Positions 62,625-64,000 of a stretch of DNA of 64,000 nt are shown here, piece after piece. Source of the DNA: Oxyruncus cristatus. Lineage: Eukaryota > Chordata > Aves > Passeriformes > Cotingidae. The notes beneath the pieces are model-generated. The model searched no databases, had not been told where the DNA came from, and worked only from the letters and a program-made list of their open reading frames with translations. Each line of letters begins with the position of its first letter. The stretch's first letter is position 1. Location: positions 1,320,815 through 1,384,814 of the forward strand of contig VXAY01012532.1 in the NCBI GenBank assembly GCA_013399855.1, written 5' to 3'. Position numbers and translations under genes: made by a program.

Positions 62625-64000
62625 ACAAGACTTAATAGAAAGGTATTAATGAAGAGTTGACAGTATAAATATTTCAATACTCTTAGGAATGAAATCCTGA
62701 AAACCAGATAAATCCTGAAATATTCATAACAAATTTGAATGCAAGTCTTCCTGTTCTCACTTCCTGCATGTGAGAGATCCACACCAGCTCTTTGCCATGC
62801 TCATATGCCTGTTCTACATAAAGATTTTCTAAATTCAAAGCACAGCGCCCATCTCCTGTCCCCTCCCTCCGCATGAGGTATTGCTGGTTGCCTTATCTGC
62901 CACCCACTTGGCAACCAGCTTGTCATGGTGCAATGGAGAGAAAAGCAGTTGTACCTCTGCCCTACTGGGAAGTGATAGGCTTTCTCCTAGTTTGTGTTCC
63001 AGGAAAGCACACATGCAGTTCCAGCCCAGCACCCTATCTTGCCCCCCTTTTATGACTTTATCAGAGTTCAGAAACATGTGAGGTTTCATACACAGTAAAA
63101 AAACAGAGACTTGTTCAATATAGTATGCTCAGAACTGAAGCTTTAAAGGCAGGGTGTTTTTAACAGTGCTTGATAGGCCTCCAAATAATTAGGAGTGATC
63201 ATAAGTCTAGGGAAAAGCTTGGCCTCATTTTCAAACAACTGAATAGAGGATTCAGCCACAGCTACCCAGATGTAAACCACACAGTAAAAAGGAGCTTAAA
63301 ATTGTCAAGTAGTTCCTGAATAAATGAGTGGCTGTGCATGAAGTGATGGGAAATGGATCATATTAGCATAAAATCTTTGCCAATGTATCGTGCTGAATAT
63401 ATGGTTATTACTAGAGCTCCTTAGTATCAATTCAGACACATTCTCACTACAAAATTTCTCCTTGGCTTTCTGATATACAAACTTGTGGTCAACCAACAAA
63501 AAATTAATTATTCAATCAAGAGACAGTTAAAATGTAAGTAGAAATATCTGTGGTTTATGATGACGTATGTCATTATGAAACACACATGCAGCAAACAGAG
63601 ACGATGCAGAACAGATTACATCTCAAAACTTTGTGCAACTTCACATAGTTTTTTTTTTTTAGTTTCCAGGGGGTACAGATTCCCATGTGACTACAGGCAG
63701 GCAGCTGACCTTCTGAAAAGCATGATGGCTGTCACATTGCAAAAGCTCTATTTAGGTATATATATATATCTTCTGTGTAATACAAATATACTGCAGAAGC
63801 ATTTCTCTGTATCTCTGCCTCGTCGACTCAATTTTTAAATTTCAGCTGAAAAATTTATCTCCTCTTTGCCTGCCTACTCACCCACCCAAATTCTTTCTCC
63901 TCTATGCTTATATTTTTTTTGCTTTTTCCCTGTTACTTATTTCTAGAAACCACTTAGAGACCTGAAAGATGTTATGTAAAATTAAACTGTAGTCACCAAG

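Larger units (their letters stand above)
56581..64000. other. Unique AT-rich DNA to the end of the window
   Basis: No recognised transposon apart from a doubtful MIR-like remnant near 62150. 59620-60000 is strongly purine-rich on the plus strand, which explains the 166-codon minus frame (59610-60110) full of Phe, Leu and Ser. Small GC-richer patches lie at 56680-56900, 60120-60350 and 62870-63060 without recognisable content. Confidence 0.6.

Overview
This window looks like ordinary non-coding vertebrate chromosomal DNA, most likely from a bird and probably from a songbird or a close relative. The DNA is AT-rich, CpG-poor and has no CpG-island-like promoter. Three things point to birds: (1) about ten fragments of the CR1 LINE, several with the classic avian 3' end (octamer repeats of the ATTCTATG type and text of the kind 'GGTTGGACTTGATGATCTCAGAGGTC'); (2) a SINE at 6097-6252 with a tRNA-Ile head and a CR1-like tail, the architecture of TguSINE1 described from zebra finch; (3) two LTR segments whose text I recognise from avian endogenous retroviruses (1284-1540, and a nearly full-length LTR at 30540-31626).

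Layout: 1-12200 is unique AT-rich DNA carrying an LTR fragment, an old CR1 piece (4285-4428), the SINE and a CR1 piece from the reverse transcriptase region (8786-8951). A 14-N assembly gap lies at 12209-12222 beside an A/C-rich low-complexity tract. 12223-24709 is mostly unique, with one unexplained GC-rich island (17590-18105) and a pyrimidine tract (22344-22459). 24710-25042 is a minus-strand CR1. 25043-30389 is nearly featureless. 30390-31626 holds an (AAC)n run and the LTR. 34087-37520 is the densest repeat cluster: a CR1 whose tail has grown into an (ATTCT)n array, and two same-subfamily CR1 copies in inverted orientation, one of which keeps the C-terminal part of ORF2 open. A 43-unit TCTA/TCTG array follows at 38141-38318. 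46783-47976 and 54727-56580 hold further CR1 copies. The rest, to 64000, is unique AT-rich DNA with small hairpins and one exact 27-bp tandem duplication.

I can support no host protein-coding exon, RNA gene, operon, CRISPR array or defence-type system. The open reading frames present are short, and the longer ones are explained by base composition (GC-rich island, purine-rich strand) or by repeats (LTR, CR1, TCTA array). Two exon-like open segments (59415-59559 plus; 15087-15530 minus) are reported only as things to test. The window is therefore best read as an intergenic region or part of a long intron. The interesting signals are repeat biology (SINE with an AT insertion in its tRNA part, LINE-tail-to-microsatellite conversion, inverted LINE pair, LTR internal repeats), not a new gene system.
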